NCBI RefSeq assembly: GCF_020866905.1
Contig: NZ_JAIVCC010000001.1
Span: forward strand, 91,148 to 155,147
Origin: Salinimicrobium sediminilitoris
GTDB lineage: Bacteria; Bacteroidota; Bacteroidia; Flavobacteriales; Flavobacteriaceae
Reading direction: 5' to 3'
DNA: 64,000 bases
Part shown: piece after piece, positions 34,857 through 43,700 of the stretch
How positions within the stretch are numbered: position 1 is the stretch's first letter
Layout of the letters: every line of letters begins with the position of its first letter
Notes under the pieces: model-generated
Told to the model about the DNA's origin: nothing
Seen by the model: only the letters and a program-made list of their open reading frames with translations
The model's database searches: none
Made by a program: the position numbers and the translations under genes

Positions 34857-34895
34857 TTAATTTGTGCTCCGTTGGCCCTCCCTACAGGGCTAAAT
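34857..34895. repeat. Non-coding repeat, copy 1 (flanks a two-gene cassette)
   Basis: It shares TTAATTT, GCTCC, the 13-mer CCCTCCCTACAGG and GGCTAAATA, in that order, with 36607-36652. The two copies flank the gene pair 35011-36257. The rest of the gap 34634-35010 is AT-rich and I see no other element. Confidence 0.55.
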
Positions 34896-35010
34896 AAAAA
34901 CCTATGGAAGCCTTTTACTTTTATTATGGGAAAAGTGTCGGATAGGTTCTTTCGAAGAATATATATAGCTATAACTAAATGCTTATAGGTATTCTTAATA
35001 CTTTAAATAA

Positions 35011-35478
35011 ATGTGTAAACCCAACTCCAACCTCCATTTCTGCACTTGTTCCTCAATAAGTAAAAAGCCTTTGCCTCTTAGAGACAAGGCCAAATTAGAC
35101 AAAGCTGATTATGAGAAGATTCATTACATCTGGACCCTCTACAAGTACATTGGTGAAAAAGATGATATGTTGATGGGAGAAATAGTTATGCCAGTCGAAA
35201 GTCTTGGTGGGGAAATGACTTCTGAATATCTGCTTCAGCAACTTAATTCCAACAACCGATTTGATTTTGAATATTCACCTTCTGAAGGAGATAACCTGGA
35301 AGTCAGAAAAGAATATGTCCATAAAAGTCTCAGCGGGCAACAACGCCCGGATCTTTATGATTACATGTCGTGCATCTACCGGAAGGGCAAATGGGAACAG
35401 GATTACTACGATTTCTTCACCGATAAAACACGGCAAATAAAAAAAGGAAAAGTTGAATTTAGAGATGAGCAAGAATAA
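35011..35478 (+). CDS. Hypothetical protein (155 aa) paired with an EEP nuclease-like gene
   Basis: This small hydrophilic protein has four cysteine-type residues near its N-terminus (MCKPNSNLHFCTC) that could bind a metal. A mostly acidic/aromatic body follows (KGKWEQDYYDFFTDK). No family is recognised. Its stop overlaps the start of the next gene (TAATG), so the two are translated together. There is no signal peptide or membrane segment. Confidence 0.55.
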   Translation: MCKPNSNLHFCTCSSISKKPLPLRDKAKLDKADYEKIHYIWTLYKYIGEKDDMLMGEIVMPVESLGGEMTSEYLLQQLNSNNRFDFEYSPSEGDNLEVRKEYVHKSLSGQQRPDLYDYMSCIYRKGKWEQDYYDFFTDKTRQIKKGKVEFRDEQE

Positions 35479-36257
35479 TGAATCTAACTAAAAACCAAAA
35501 GTATCGAATAGCAACCTGGAATCTCGACCGGCCCCGGAATAATTCAAAAGCTAACCGAATTAAATCAAAGTTAAACAACATTGCGGCAGACATCTTCATC
35601 CTAACAGAAACCTCCGAGCTGATCAATCTTGCCCCGGAATATAAAGCTGTCAAATCAAAAGAATTCGAGCTATACAAAGATCAACCATGGATCACCATCT
35701 GGTCCCGGTGGAAAGTTGTAGAAGAAATAGAGACTTCCAATTCCTTCCGGACCGCCTGTTGCTTGATTGAAGCTCCTTTTGGTCCTATTATCATCTATGG
35801 TACTATTATTCCTTATCACATGGCCGGAGTGAACGGCAACCGGTATCCTGATAAAGGAAAAAAAGTATGGCAGTTGCATGTGGAAGATATAATTGATCAG
35901 TCCTCAGACTGGCAAAATATTATGGATAATTATCCAGATGTTCCATTTTTAGTGGCTGGCGATTTTAATCAAACAAGAGATGGGCTGCCAAAAGGCTACG
36001 GTACTATTCAGGGGAGAAAACTTCTGACGCAGAAATTAACTGACAGTAGAATGTCTTGTGTAACAGAAATTGATTTTCATGAAATGAATTTCCTTACGCC
36101 CGATGGTAAAGGAAGAAAAAGAAGGAATATTGATCACATCTGCATCTCTAAGAGTTTATGTGAAGAAATAAATATCACAGCAGGAGCCTGGAATCAATTC
36201 TCAGAAGATGGTTTTGCCTATTCAGATCACAATGGAACCTATGTTGATTTTTACTAA
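35478..36257 (+). CDS. Endonuclease/exonuclease/phosphatase (EEP) superfamily protein
   Basis: This single-domain EEP protein has 259 aa. Motifs in order are ATWNLDR (metal-coordinating Asn, about residue 13), ILTETSE (catalytic metal Glu, about 41), VAGDFNQTRDG (Asp/Asn, about 156), NIDHICIS (about 217) and YSDHNG (general-base His, about 250). The active-site set is complete. Members cut DNA, RNA or phosphodiesters in nucleotides or lipids; the substrate cannot be told. Its genetic coupling with a small partner in a defence-rich island suggests an effector plus regulator pair, but that is inference. Confidence 0.8.
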   Translation: MNLTKNQKYRIATWNLDRPRNNSKANRIKSKLNNIAADIFILTETSELINLAPEYKAVKSKEFELYKDQPWITIWSRWKVVEEIETSNSFRTACCLIEAPFGPIIIYGTIIPYHMAGVNGNRYPDKGKKVWQLHVEDIIDQSSDWQNIMDNYPDVPFLVAGDFNQTRDGLPKGYGTIQGRKLLTQKLTDSRMSCVTEIDFHEMNFLTPDGKGRKRRNIDHICISKSLCEEINITAGAWNQFSEDGFAYSDHNGTYVDFY

Positions 36258-36290
36258 AAAAGATCCTATAAAAGCACTTTTTGAAGATCA

Positions 36291-36818
36291 CCGTTGCAAC
36301 CGTATGTTGTTTTTATTAAACAACTGATTATAAGACACATATCAATTAATTCCTGAATCAATTTTAATAAATCAACGGCTCCAGCAACCGTTCAGCAACG
36401 GCTAATGCAACGGCAATTAATTTTACGGTTGCAACGGCTGAGCACGGCTTCTACTTCTTGATCGAAAAGATATCTTGCTGACTTCATTTCAGAATCTTTA
36501 ATTCTAAAGGTATACGTCCTATTCAAGAAGGATCAACTTTACATCAAAGATTTTTTTCCTGCAGAAGCTACATATTTACGTCAAGAGCTAACTTACTTTT
36601 ACTTTATTAATTTATATTTGCTCCATTCCCTCCCTACAGGAATGGCTAAATAGCTGTTTAACACTAATTTTACTGGATTTGAAGAAATAACGGTTGCACG
36701 ATTATATGCTCGTTAAGTTTTTGACTTACAGGTGAATGTAATATGAAAAATTGTTTCAGCAACCGGTAGCAACCGTAAAACCAACCGTACAGTTGCACAG
36801 ATACCAACCGTACGGTTG
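36291..36818. repeat. Iteron-like array of CAAC(C/G)G motifs in a 664-bp gene-free stretch
   Basis: By eye I count 14 copies of CAACCG, CAACGG or their complements (starts at 36291, 36297, 36373, 36385, 36396, 36408, 36426, 36432, 36691, 36760, 36770, 36782, 36805, 36813). Several are arranged as GGTTGCAACGG-type mirrored pairs around a GTTGCAAC core. No credible gene lies in 36258-36921. The same motif clusters inside the helicase/primase gene at 51815-51977, so this may be an origin or partition region, or a displaced copy of it. Confidence 0.6.
36607..36652. repeat. Non-coding repeat, copy 2
   Basis: This is the second copy of the segment at 34857-34895, including identical CCCTCCCTACAGG and GGCTAAATA blocks. 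Together they bracket the EEP cassette. Confidence 0.55.
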
Positions 36819-36921
36819 CAACTGTGATCAACTTTAGCAGTAAGTCTCTTAAAATTATCATAACTTTAGTGCAGTTAATCTCACTTAACTATAAATAAAA
36901 AAAGAACAACCTCCCCCCTAA

Positions 36922-38514
36922 ATGGCAAAAGCAGACATTGATTTTGAAAAAGAACTCTGGGATGCAGCGAACGAATTGCGCGGCGCGGTATCTGAGAATA
37001 ACTATAAAAACTACATCCTTCCCCTCGTTTTCGTAAAACACCTTAGCGAACGCTATGAGGTGGTGCGCGAGGAATTAAAGGATCTTCTGAAAGATCCAAA
37101 CTCCGATTATTACACTACAGATAAGGAAGAGATCAATTACGTTCTGGAGGACCGGGATGAATACCGCTCCCGAAATACTTTTAAAATTCCTGAAACCGCT
37201 TCCTGGCAATATTTGAAGGACAATGCAGAGCAGGATGATATCAAAGTGAAGGTTGATGATGCCTTTGATGTGATCCAGGAACTATTGACGGGGTATAACC
37301 CGCAGCTGGTGAATATTTTGCCGCGGATCTTTGTGCGGAGTGAATTATCGCCCAAGCAAACCGGCGGAATTATAAACCTCCTCTCCCACCCCAAATTTTC
37401 TGAAAAGGAAAATCCGGAAAGCGATATCCTGGGCCGTATCTATGAATATTACATTGGCCGGTTTGCAATGGCTGAAGGATCGGGTGCGGGACAATTCTTT
37501 ACGCCCGGAAGTATTGTAAGGCTGCTGGTGGAACTATTGGAACCTTTCAAAGGCCGCATCTTTGATCCGGCTTGTGGAAGTGGTGGTATGTTTGTCCAGA
37601 GTTTGAAGTTTATCAAAGAACACGGCGGAAACAAAAAAGACATCGCGATCTATGGGCAGGAAATGACCGCACAAACCTTGCGGTTGTGCCTTATGAACCT
37701 GATGCTACGGGACCTTTCTTTTGATATTAAACTGGGGAATTCTTTGCTCGATGACAAATTTCCAAACCTGAAAGCCGACTATATCATTGCCAATCCGCCA
37801 TTTAATGTGAGCAACTGGCACCCTGAAGATTTGCCCGATGGCGACCCCCGGTTGTTTGGACCCAAGGAAGAATTTACTACAGATGGCAGCGCCAATTATA
37901 TGTGGATGCAAACCTTCTGGCACCATTTAAGCGACACCGGGACTGCCGGAATTGTTATGGCAAACGGCGCGATGACCTCCAACAATAAAGGAGAGAAAAA
38001 CGTGCGGCAGCATATGGTAGACAATTATATGATAGATGCCATTGTACGCCTGCCCGATAAGCTGTTCCTCACCACCGGAATCCCCGCCTGCCTTTTCATC
38101 CTGAGCAAAAACCGCGATGGGAAAGACGGCACCCACCGGGAGCGAAACAACGAGGTCCTGTTCCTGGACGCCTCCAAAATGGGCACAATGGCCAGCAGAA
38201 AACTGCGGGTTTTTAGTGATGATGATATTAATAAAATTTCAGAAACCTATCACAAGTGGCGCAATGTCACCCTGAGTCCCGTCGAAGGGTATGTGGATGT
38301 GGAAGGTTTCTCCAAAGCAGCAACCATAGCCGAAGTGCAAAAGCAGGATTACAAACTTACCCCGGGCATTTATGTAGGCACAGAAGCCGAAGAAGATGAC
38401 GGGATCCCTTTTGAAGAAAAAATGGAGAGCCTTAAAGCGCAGTTGCTGGAGCAGTTTGAAAAAGGGGAAGAATTGAAGGAAAAGATTAAAGCTAATTTTG
38501 ATAAAATTCTATAA
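36922..38514 (+). CDS. hsdM: Type I restriction-modification system DNA methyltransferase subunit HsdM
   Basis: This N6-adenine methyltransferase subunit has 530 aa. The N-terminal helical HsdM domain (about 1-150) begins LWDAANELRG. The SAM motif is DPACGSGGMFV (about residue 215) and the catalytic motif IV is ANPPFNVS (about 292). A C-terminal helical region with KLTPGIYVG (about 476) and a coiled coil ending ANFDKIL closes the protein. It modifies the sequence recognised by HsdS and is needed for cleavage by HsdR. In this locus hsdM is separated from hsdS by about 6.8 kb of inserted genes. A diverged duplicate of its last 40 codons lies at 40511-40633. Confidence 0.95.
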   Translation: MAKADIDFEKELWDAANELRGAVSENNYKNYILPLVFVKHLSERYEVVREELKDLLKDPNSDYYTTDKEEINYVLEDRDEYRSRNTFKIPETASWQYLKDNAEQDDIKVKVDDAFDVIQELLTGYNPQLVNILPRIFVRSELSPKQTGGIINLLSHPKFSEKENPESDILGRIYEYYIGRFAMAEGSGAGQFFTPGSIVRLLVELLEPFKGRIFDPACGSGGMFVQSLKFIKEHGGNKKDIAIYGQEMTAQTLRLCLMNLMLRDLSFDIKLGNSLLDDKFPNLKADYIIANPPFNVSNWHPEDLPDGDPRLFGPKEEFTTDGSANYMWMQTFWHHLSDTGTAGIVMANGAMTSNNKGEKNVRQHMVDNYMIDAIVRLPDKLFLTTGIPACLFILSKNRDGKDGTHRERNNEVLFLDASKMGTMASRKLRVFSDDDINKISETYHKWRNVTLSPVEGYVDVEGFSKAATIAEVQKQDYKLTPGIYVGTEAEEDDGIPFEEKMESLKAQLLEQFEKGEELKEKIKANFDKIL

Positions 38515-38575
38515 ATGTTCATTATATTTGAATGTTCACAATTTGTGAACGTAATTAAAAAATGAACAGAAAATA

Positions 38576-39583
38576 ATGAAGAGCATTGCCCCATATGATC
38601 CGGTACAGCATCTAAAAGAGATTTTGGAGCAACAGGCCCTGAATGTTTCTTTCAAGGAACTCTCTGCCAAGGCCGGCGGATTCGATGCGCGAATTCAGCT
38701 GAATGACCAGGTAATTTACCTGGAGACCAAACGTGAAATCACTCCGGTAAACCTTTCAAAGGTTCTTGAGGAAATCAAGACCAGATATAAGGAAAATAAC
38801 ATCCTGCTTGCAGGAGAATATATCACCCCAAAAGCAAAAGAATTGCTAAGGGAAAAAGAGGTCAATTACCTGGACAGGGCCGGCAATATGTATTTAAAGC
38901 TCAATTCGCTTCTTATTCATATTGACGGAAAATCTGCGCCTACTGTTCCGGGAAAATATAAATCCAGGGCCTTTTCCAAAGCAGGAGGAGCTGTAGTCTT
39001 TCAGTTTTTGCGGGACCCTCAACTGGTGAATGAGCCACAGCGGCTTATAGCAGAATATGCCGGGGTGTCTCTTGGTACAATCCCTAAAGTTTTTGAAGGC
39101 CTTCAAAAAGAGAAATTTCTTATAAGGCTCGACAAGAACAAATGGGAACTCTCTAATAAAGAAGGACTTTTACTGAAGTGGACCGAAGTGTTAGGTGAGA
39201 AAATATTGCCTTCTAAATTCCTAGGAAATTACAAACCGGTAGGGAGAAATATGCAAGAAATGTTAGCTGAAAAAGAAATAAGGGCAACAGGGCTTAAATG
39301 GGGAGGAGAACCCGCAGCTGCCCTACTCACCAATTACCTGATCGCGGAAAAATTCAGCCTCTTTGTACCAACTAAAGAAAACATTTTAAAAAAACACAAA
39401 CTGGTTCCATCTCCTACGGGGGAACTGGAGGTTTATGAGAAATTCTGGAACCATCCCGAAGATGACGACCTTCCTTACGTGCACCCCATTCTTATTTACG
39501 CCCAGTTGATGGCAACAGGTGAAAGCAGAAACATTGAAACAGCCGAAATTATATTAAATGAACACATCAGGCCCAACTTATAA
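38576..39583 (+). CDS. AbiEi-type antitoxin/regulator of a type IV toxin-antitoxin pair
   Basis: This protein of 335 aa has an N-terminal nuclease-fold-like segment (LETKREITPVNL, then NNILLAGEYITPKAKELL) and a winged helix near residues 155-205 (AEYAGVSLGTIPKVFEGLQKEKFL). The C-terminal domain resembles the AbiEi_C / COG4861 group. Its partner downstream is a nucleotidyltransferase whose start overlaps it by 26 bp, the usual AbiE arrangement. It begins 61 bp after hsdM. The probable role is antitoxin and autorepressor. The classification is from domain pattern and gene pairing, not a search. Confidence 0.75.
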   Translation: MKSIAPYDPVQHLKEILEQQALNVSFKELSAKAGGFDARIQLNDQVIYLETKREITPVNLSKVLEEIKTRYKENNILLAGEYITPKAKELLREKEVNYLDRAGNMYLKLNSLLIHIDGKSAPTVPGKYKSRAFSKAGGAVVFQFLRDPQLVNEPQRLIAEYAGVSLGTIPKVFEGLQKEKFLIRLDKNKWELSNKEGLLLKWTEVLGEKILPSKFLGNYKPVGRNMQEMLAEKEIRATGLKWGGEPAAALLTNYLIAEKFSLFVPTKENILKKHKLVPSPTGELEVYEKFWNHPEDDDLPYVHPILIYAQLMATGESRNIETAEIILNEHIRPNL

Positions 39584-40406
39584 AGCATACTCTTTTGCTC
39601 ATCACAAGGAAGTGTACCTGCTTCTGGAAACGACCTTCAGGAAATTTGGGATTTCCTATTATCTCATAGGTGCCAACGCAAGAGATGTGGCTTTATATAA
39701 GGCCGGACAAAAACCCACCCGTGCAACCGGGGATATCGATTTTGCAATAATGTTGCCCGATATTTCCACCTACGAAGCCCTGTTACAAGAATTGGTGGAT
39801 AATGGTTTTTTCCCGCAGAAAAAACAGGAGGGATACAGGATGCATCACCGGAAAACCAATACTCTTATTGACTTGCTGCCCTATGGTGGCATTGCAGGGA
39901 ACAATTTGGTACAGCTGCCCGGGACGGGAATAGAATTATCTGTAGTAGGTTTAGCTGAAGTTGGGGAGGAAATCCAGGGTTTTAAACATCCAGAAGGTTT
40001 TGCGATACCTGTTTCTCCTACCCACGGAGTGGTCATTTTGAAGCTGATCTCCTGGAGTGAAAGACCGGAACGCACAAAAGATCTCAAGGATATTAAAGAC
40101 CTGTTTAAAGCTGCCTGGAACCTGTATGAAGAAGAATTATTTCTGGAAGGTTCTCCTTATGCCGATATTTTTGATGCTGAAGATTTTCGGCAGGAAACAG
40201 CGGCGGCAAGAGTGATGGGACGAAAGATGCAATCTATCCTGGACCGGGACCAAAATTTAAAAAATTTGATCATTACCGAACTTGAAAAAGAACTGGGTAC
40301 CGGCACTGGTCCCAAAGTGCGTGAAATGGTAGCGGGCACAGATGATAATGTAGGAGAAATAAAAAATATATTTAGCGCATTGCTAAGAGGAATAAAAGAC
40401 AACTAA
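39558..40406 (+). CDS. AbiEii-like nucleotidyltransferase toxin
   Basis: This protein of 282 aa has a nucleotidyltransferase fold: YYLIGANARDVAL (the glycine-rich element, about residue 36), RATGDIDFAIML (Asp-x-Asp metal site, about 59) and a third acidic residue in TLIDLLPYGGI (about 104). AbiEii toxins transfer nucleotides to tRNA or other targets and cause growth arrest or abortive infection. It overlaps the AbiEi-like gene by 26 bp, which indicates translational coupling. The cassette is located between hsdM and a duplicated hsdM tail, so it was added to the restriction locus. Confidence 0.8.
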   Translation: MNTSGPTYKAYSFAHHKEVYLLLETTFRKFGISYYLIGANARDVALYKAGQKPTRATGDIDFAIMLPDISTYEALLQELVDNGFFPQKKQEGYRMHHRKTNTLIDLLPYGGIAGNNLVQLPGTGIELSVVGLAEVGEEIQGFKHPEGFAIPVSPTHGVVILKLISWSERPERTKDLKDIKDLFKAAWNLYEEELFLEGSPYADIFDAEDFRQETAAARVMGRKMQSILDRDQNLKNLIITELEKELGTGTGPKVREMVAGTDDNVGEIKNIFSALLRGIKDN

Positions 40407-40449
40407 TACGGCAGAACAGGAAAATATATAAATGAAAAATTCGGGGCAA

Positions 40450-40508
40450 CATCTCCCCTCCTTCGGAGAGCCTGTCCCGATTTTTTATCGGGAGGCCGGG
40501 GGAGGATT
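40450..40508. repeat. REP-like palindromic element
   Basis: An inner perfect stem CCCGAT (40476-40481) / ATCGGG (40487-40492) with a T5 loop is enclosed by a GC-rich imperfect pairing (ATCTCCCCTCC against GGGGGAGGAT). It lies between the AbiEii-like gene and the hsdM tail duplicate. The form resembles repeated extragenic palindromes, and it could also act as a terminator. Confidence 0.5.
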
Positions 40509-40510
40509 AA

Positions 40511-40633
40511 GAAGACGACGGAATCCCTTTTAAAGAAAAGATGGAGACCCTGAAAGCGGAGTTGTTAGAGCAGTTTGAAAAAGTTGAAGAATTGAAGGTA
40601 AAGATTAAAACTAATTTTGATAAGATCCTTTAA
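40511..40633 (+). pseudogene. Diverged copy of the hsdM 3' tail
   Basis: Forty in-frame codons plus stop read EDDGIPFKEKMETLKAE... and end TNFDKIL. They match the last 40 residues of HsdM (EDDGIPFEEKMESLKAQ...ANFDKIL) with about seven substitutions. The codon directly before is a stop, so no start exists. This is a tail left from a different hsdM allele. Confidence 0.85.
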
Positions 40634-40725
40634 AAGACGATTATTCAAACAGCACATTTAATATTTGACGACTAAAAAGCGAACGCCTAAAAACCAAAAA
40701 AGCTGTATAATCTAGCCGCTGATGA

Positions 40726-43700
40726 ATGAATAAAATAGAAAAAATAAAGCCACTTGTTGAATGGATACTTTCTTGGGTATTTAAGCTGAGGCTACGAAAA
40801 ACCTATTGGAGCATTGCAGTTCCTTTAGCATTGGTAATTCTAGGAGAAATCGCGAATAAGTTGGAGTTCGTTGTAATTGCAACAGCCAAACTTTATGAAG
40901 ATGCCAACGATACGTGGTTAGAAATATTTTGGGGTGTAATACATTTTTGGGTAAGTATAAACCTCCCTTGGTGGAGCATAATGCTCATCATTATTTTACT
41001 ATTTCTGTTCACATACGTATGGCTTCAAGAGATAAAGGCTAAAAAATCAGGGGTTGAAGTAACAGTTGAAAGTATTACAAGCAACATTTTCAACCGCCTT
41101 TCAAAAGATATTGATGACAAGATTGAAGGTATAAAGTCGGAGTTAACATTTCAACCTAATCAAAATTGGTTCAATGAGCAATGTAAATCATCAATTGATG
41201 ACCTTGGAAAAAGGTACACGCCTGAGCTAAATGTAAAACTTGAAGTATCTGAAATATTCGAAGGTCTAGGAAGAACCGAACAATTTAAAAGGAAGGTAAC
41301 TAAGCAATTTGATCAGTTTCTGATAAAAGGAAAAAAGGTATTAAAAAATCAACCTGAAGTTAAAGAAAGTCTAGAGAATTTAGAAAGTACCTTTGATGAA
41401 TTACAGGCTTTATTCCATAATATTGATTTCTTGGGAACTACTTCAATTCCTGTAAATGAATTTGAAGACTTATTGGACAAGACTCAAAGCTCTGTTCAAG
41501 ATATTTATGACTACTATATAACGGAAGAACGTAAAGTACAAAAAGAAAAAAATGATTACCAATATTATCATAAACACGGTACTGAATTAAGAAATATTAG
41601 AGAGTTTGAGCACGAGGTTTCTACTTTTCAAAATTTAATTCATAGCTCTTTATTTAAACTTGCGAATAATCCTTTTTTATTACTAGATGGTGAAGCTGGC
41701 ATTGGGAAATCACATTTGATTGGAGATATAGTTTCAAGGAGAATTAAAAAAGAACATCAAAGTGTTTTTCTTCTGGGTCAGCATTTTGTTACAGAAGAAG
41801 ATCCATGGACACAAATTTTCAAAAGACTTCAAATCAACTCTAAGTCTGAAGATTTTCTCAGAAAATTAAATCAACAAGCGGAAAAGTCAGGGAAGAGAAT
41901 AGTCCTTTTTATTGATGCGATCAATGAAGGTAAAGGGAACTACTTCTGGAATGAATTTTTGAAAAGCTTCGTTAATGGGATAAAGAAATATGAATGGCTT
42001 GGTCTTGTATTGACTATAAGAACCTCATACAAGAACTTAATTTTTCCTGAAGAAGAAAGAACTAGCTTAGATATAGTAGAACACCATCTTTATGGGTTTA
42101 GGAATATCGAATATGAGGCAAGTAAATTGTTTTTTGAGAATTATAACATTGAATTGCCTAATGTGCCATTGTTGCATCCAGAATTTCAAAACCCTCTCTT
42201 CTTAAAACTATTTTGTGAGGGAATAAACAAAGCTGGATTAACCCGAATTCCTGATGGTCTTCAAGGCATAACTTCAATAATCAGCTTTTTCATCAAAAAT
42301 GTAAATGTTGTTTTATCAAGGCCGAAAAGAGTTGGGTACTCGGATAGTTTAAACCTAGTACAAAAATCCATTAATGCTTTAATAAAGTTCAAAGTTGACA
42401 ATCAACTTAGATATATACCTTACGAACAAGCCTATAAAGTTGTCAATGAATCCATTTCAAGTTTTATTGACAAAAAAGGATTTATAGATGAATTAATTAC
42501 AGAAGGTGTACTATCAAAAAACCTCTTTTGGAAAGAAGCAGATGATTATGAAGAAGGAGTTTATTTAGCCTACGAGCGATTTGAGGACCATTTAACTGTT
42601 AAATATTTACTTGAATATTATCCTGAGTTAGAGAAAGAGTTTAAAGAAAATGGTAGGTTATATAAATACGTAGAAAATGAAAACGCAATTTATAGACATA
42701 AAGGACTAATCGAGGCTTTTTCAATTCAGGTGCCTGAAATAAAAGGTTATGAGTTTTATAACCTCATTCTTGATCTTAAAGACAAATATCCAATTGTTGA
42801 GTCTTTTGTTGAAAGCCTACTTTGGAGAAAGGTCGAAACCATTAATGAAGAGTCAAAACAATATGTAAACAACCATGTGTTTTCCTACCAAGGCACTTAT
42901 GACTATTTCTGGGAAACTATACTCGCTGTTACAGGAATACCGAACCATTTCTTTAATGCTCATTCTTTACATAATCACTTAATAAAATACTCACTTCCTG
43001 ACAGAGATGCTTCCTGGACTCAATTTCTTAAACATAGATTTACTGATGAATCATCAGTAAAACGCCTGATCGATTGGGCTTGGAGTGAAACAGATAAATC
43101 ACACATTTCAGATGAATCAGTTTTGCTATCTAGTATCACATTAACATGGTTTCACACTTCCACCAATAGAGAACTCAGGGATTGTTCCACAAAAGCACTA
43201 GTTTGCTTATTACAAAATAGGCTTGATGTATTGTTAGAACTCCTAAAAAAGTTTGAAGAAGTTAATGACCCTTTTGTATATGAAAGACTATTTGCTGTTG
43301 CTTATGGATGTGTATTAAGGACGGATCAAAGGGAGAAAATAATTGAACTAAGTGAATATATTTTTAAAACGGTATTTAGCGACCCAACAGGTGTAATTCC
43401 ACACATATTATTAAGAGATTACGCTAGAGGGGCAATCGAATATGCTCGTTACCTTGGAATTGCATTGAGTTTTGATTTATCAAAGGTTCGGCCTCCGTAT
43501 CAAAGTAATTGGCCAGAAGAAATTCCATCTTATGAAGAACTGAAAGAAAAATATAACAATGATAATTACAGAAACATATGGAGTTCTGTAATGGGATTTG
43601 GTGATTTTTCAAGATATACAATAGGCACTAATAGTGGTTCATCAGAATGGTCAGGTTGCAAAAAAGGCGAAACTCCAGTAGATAGAGAAGACGTGTTTAA

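Noticed and set aside
36291-36818. CRISPR array
   Set aside because: The repeats are only 6-8 bp, irregularly spaced and in both orientations, and no cas genes are present.
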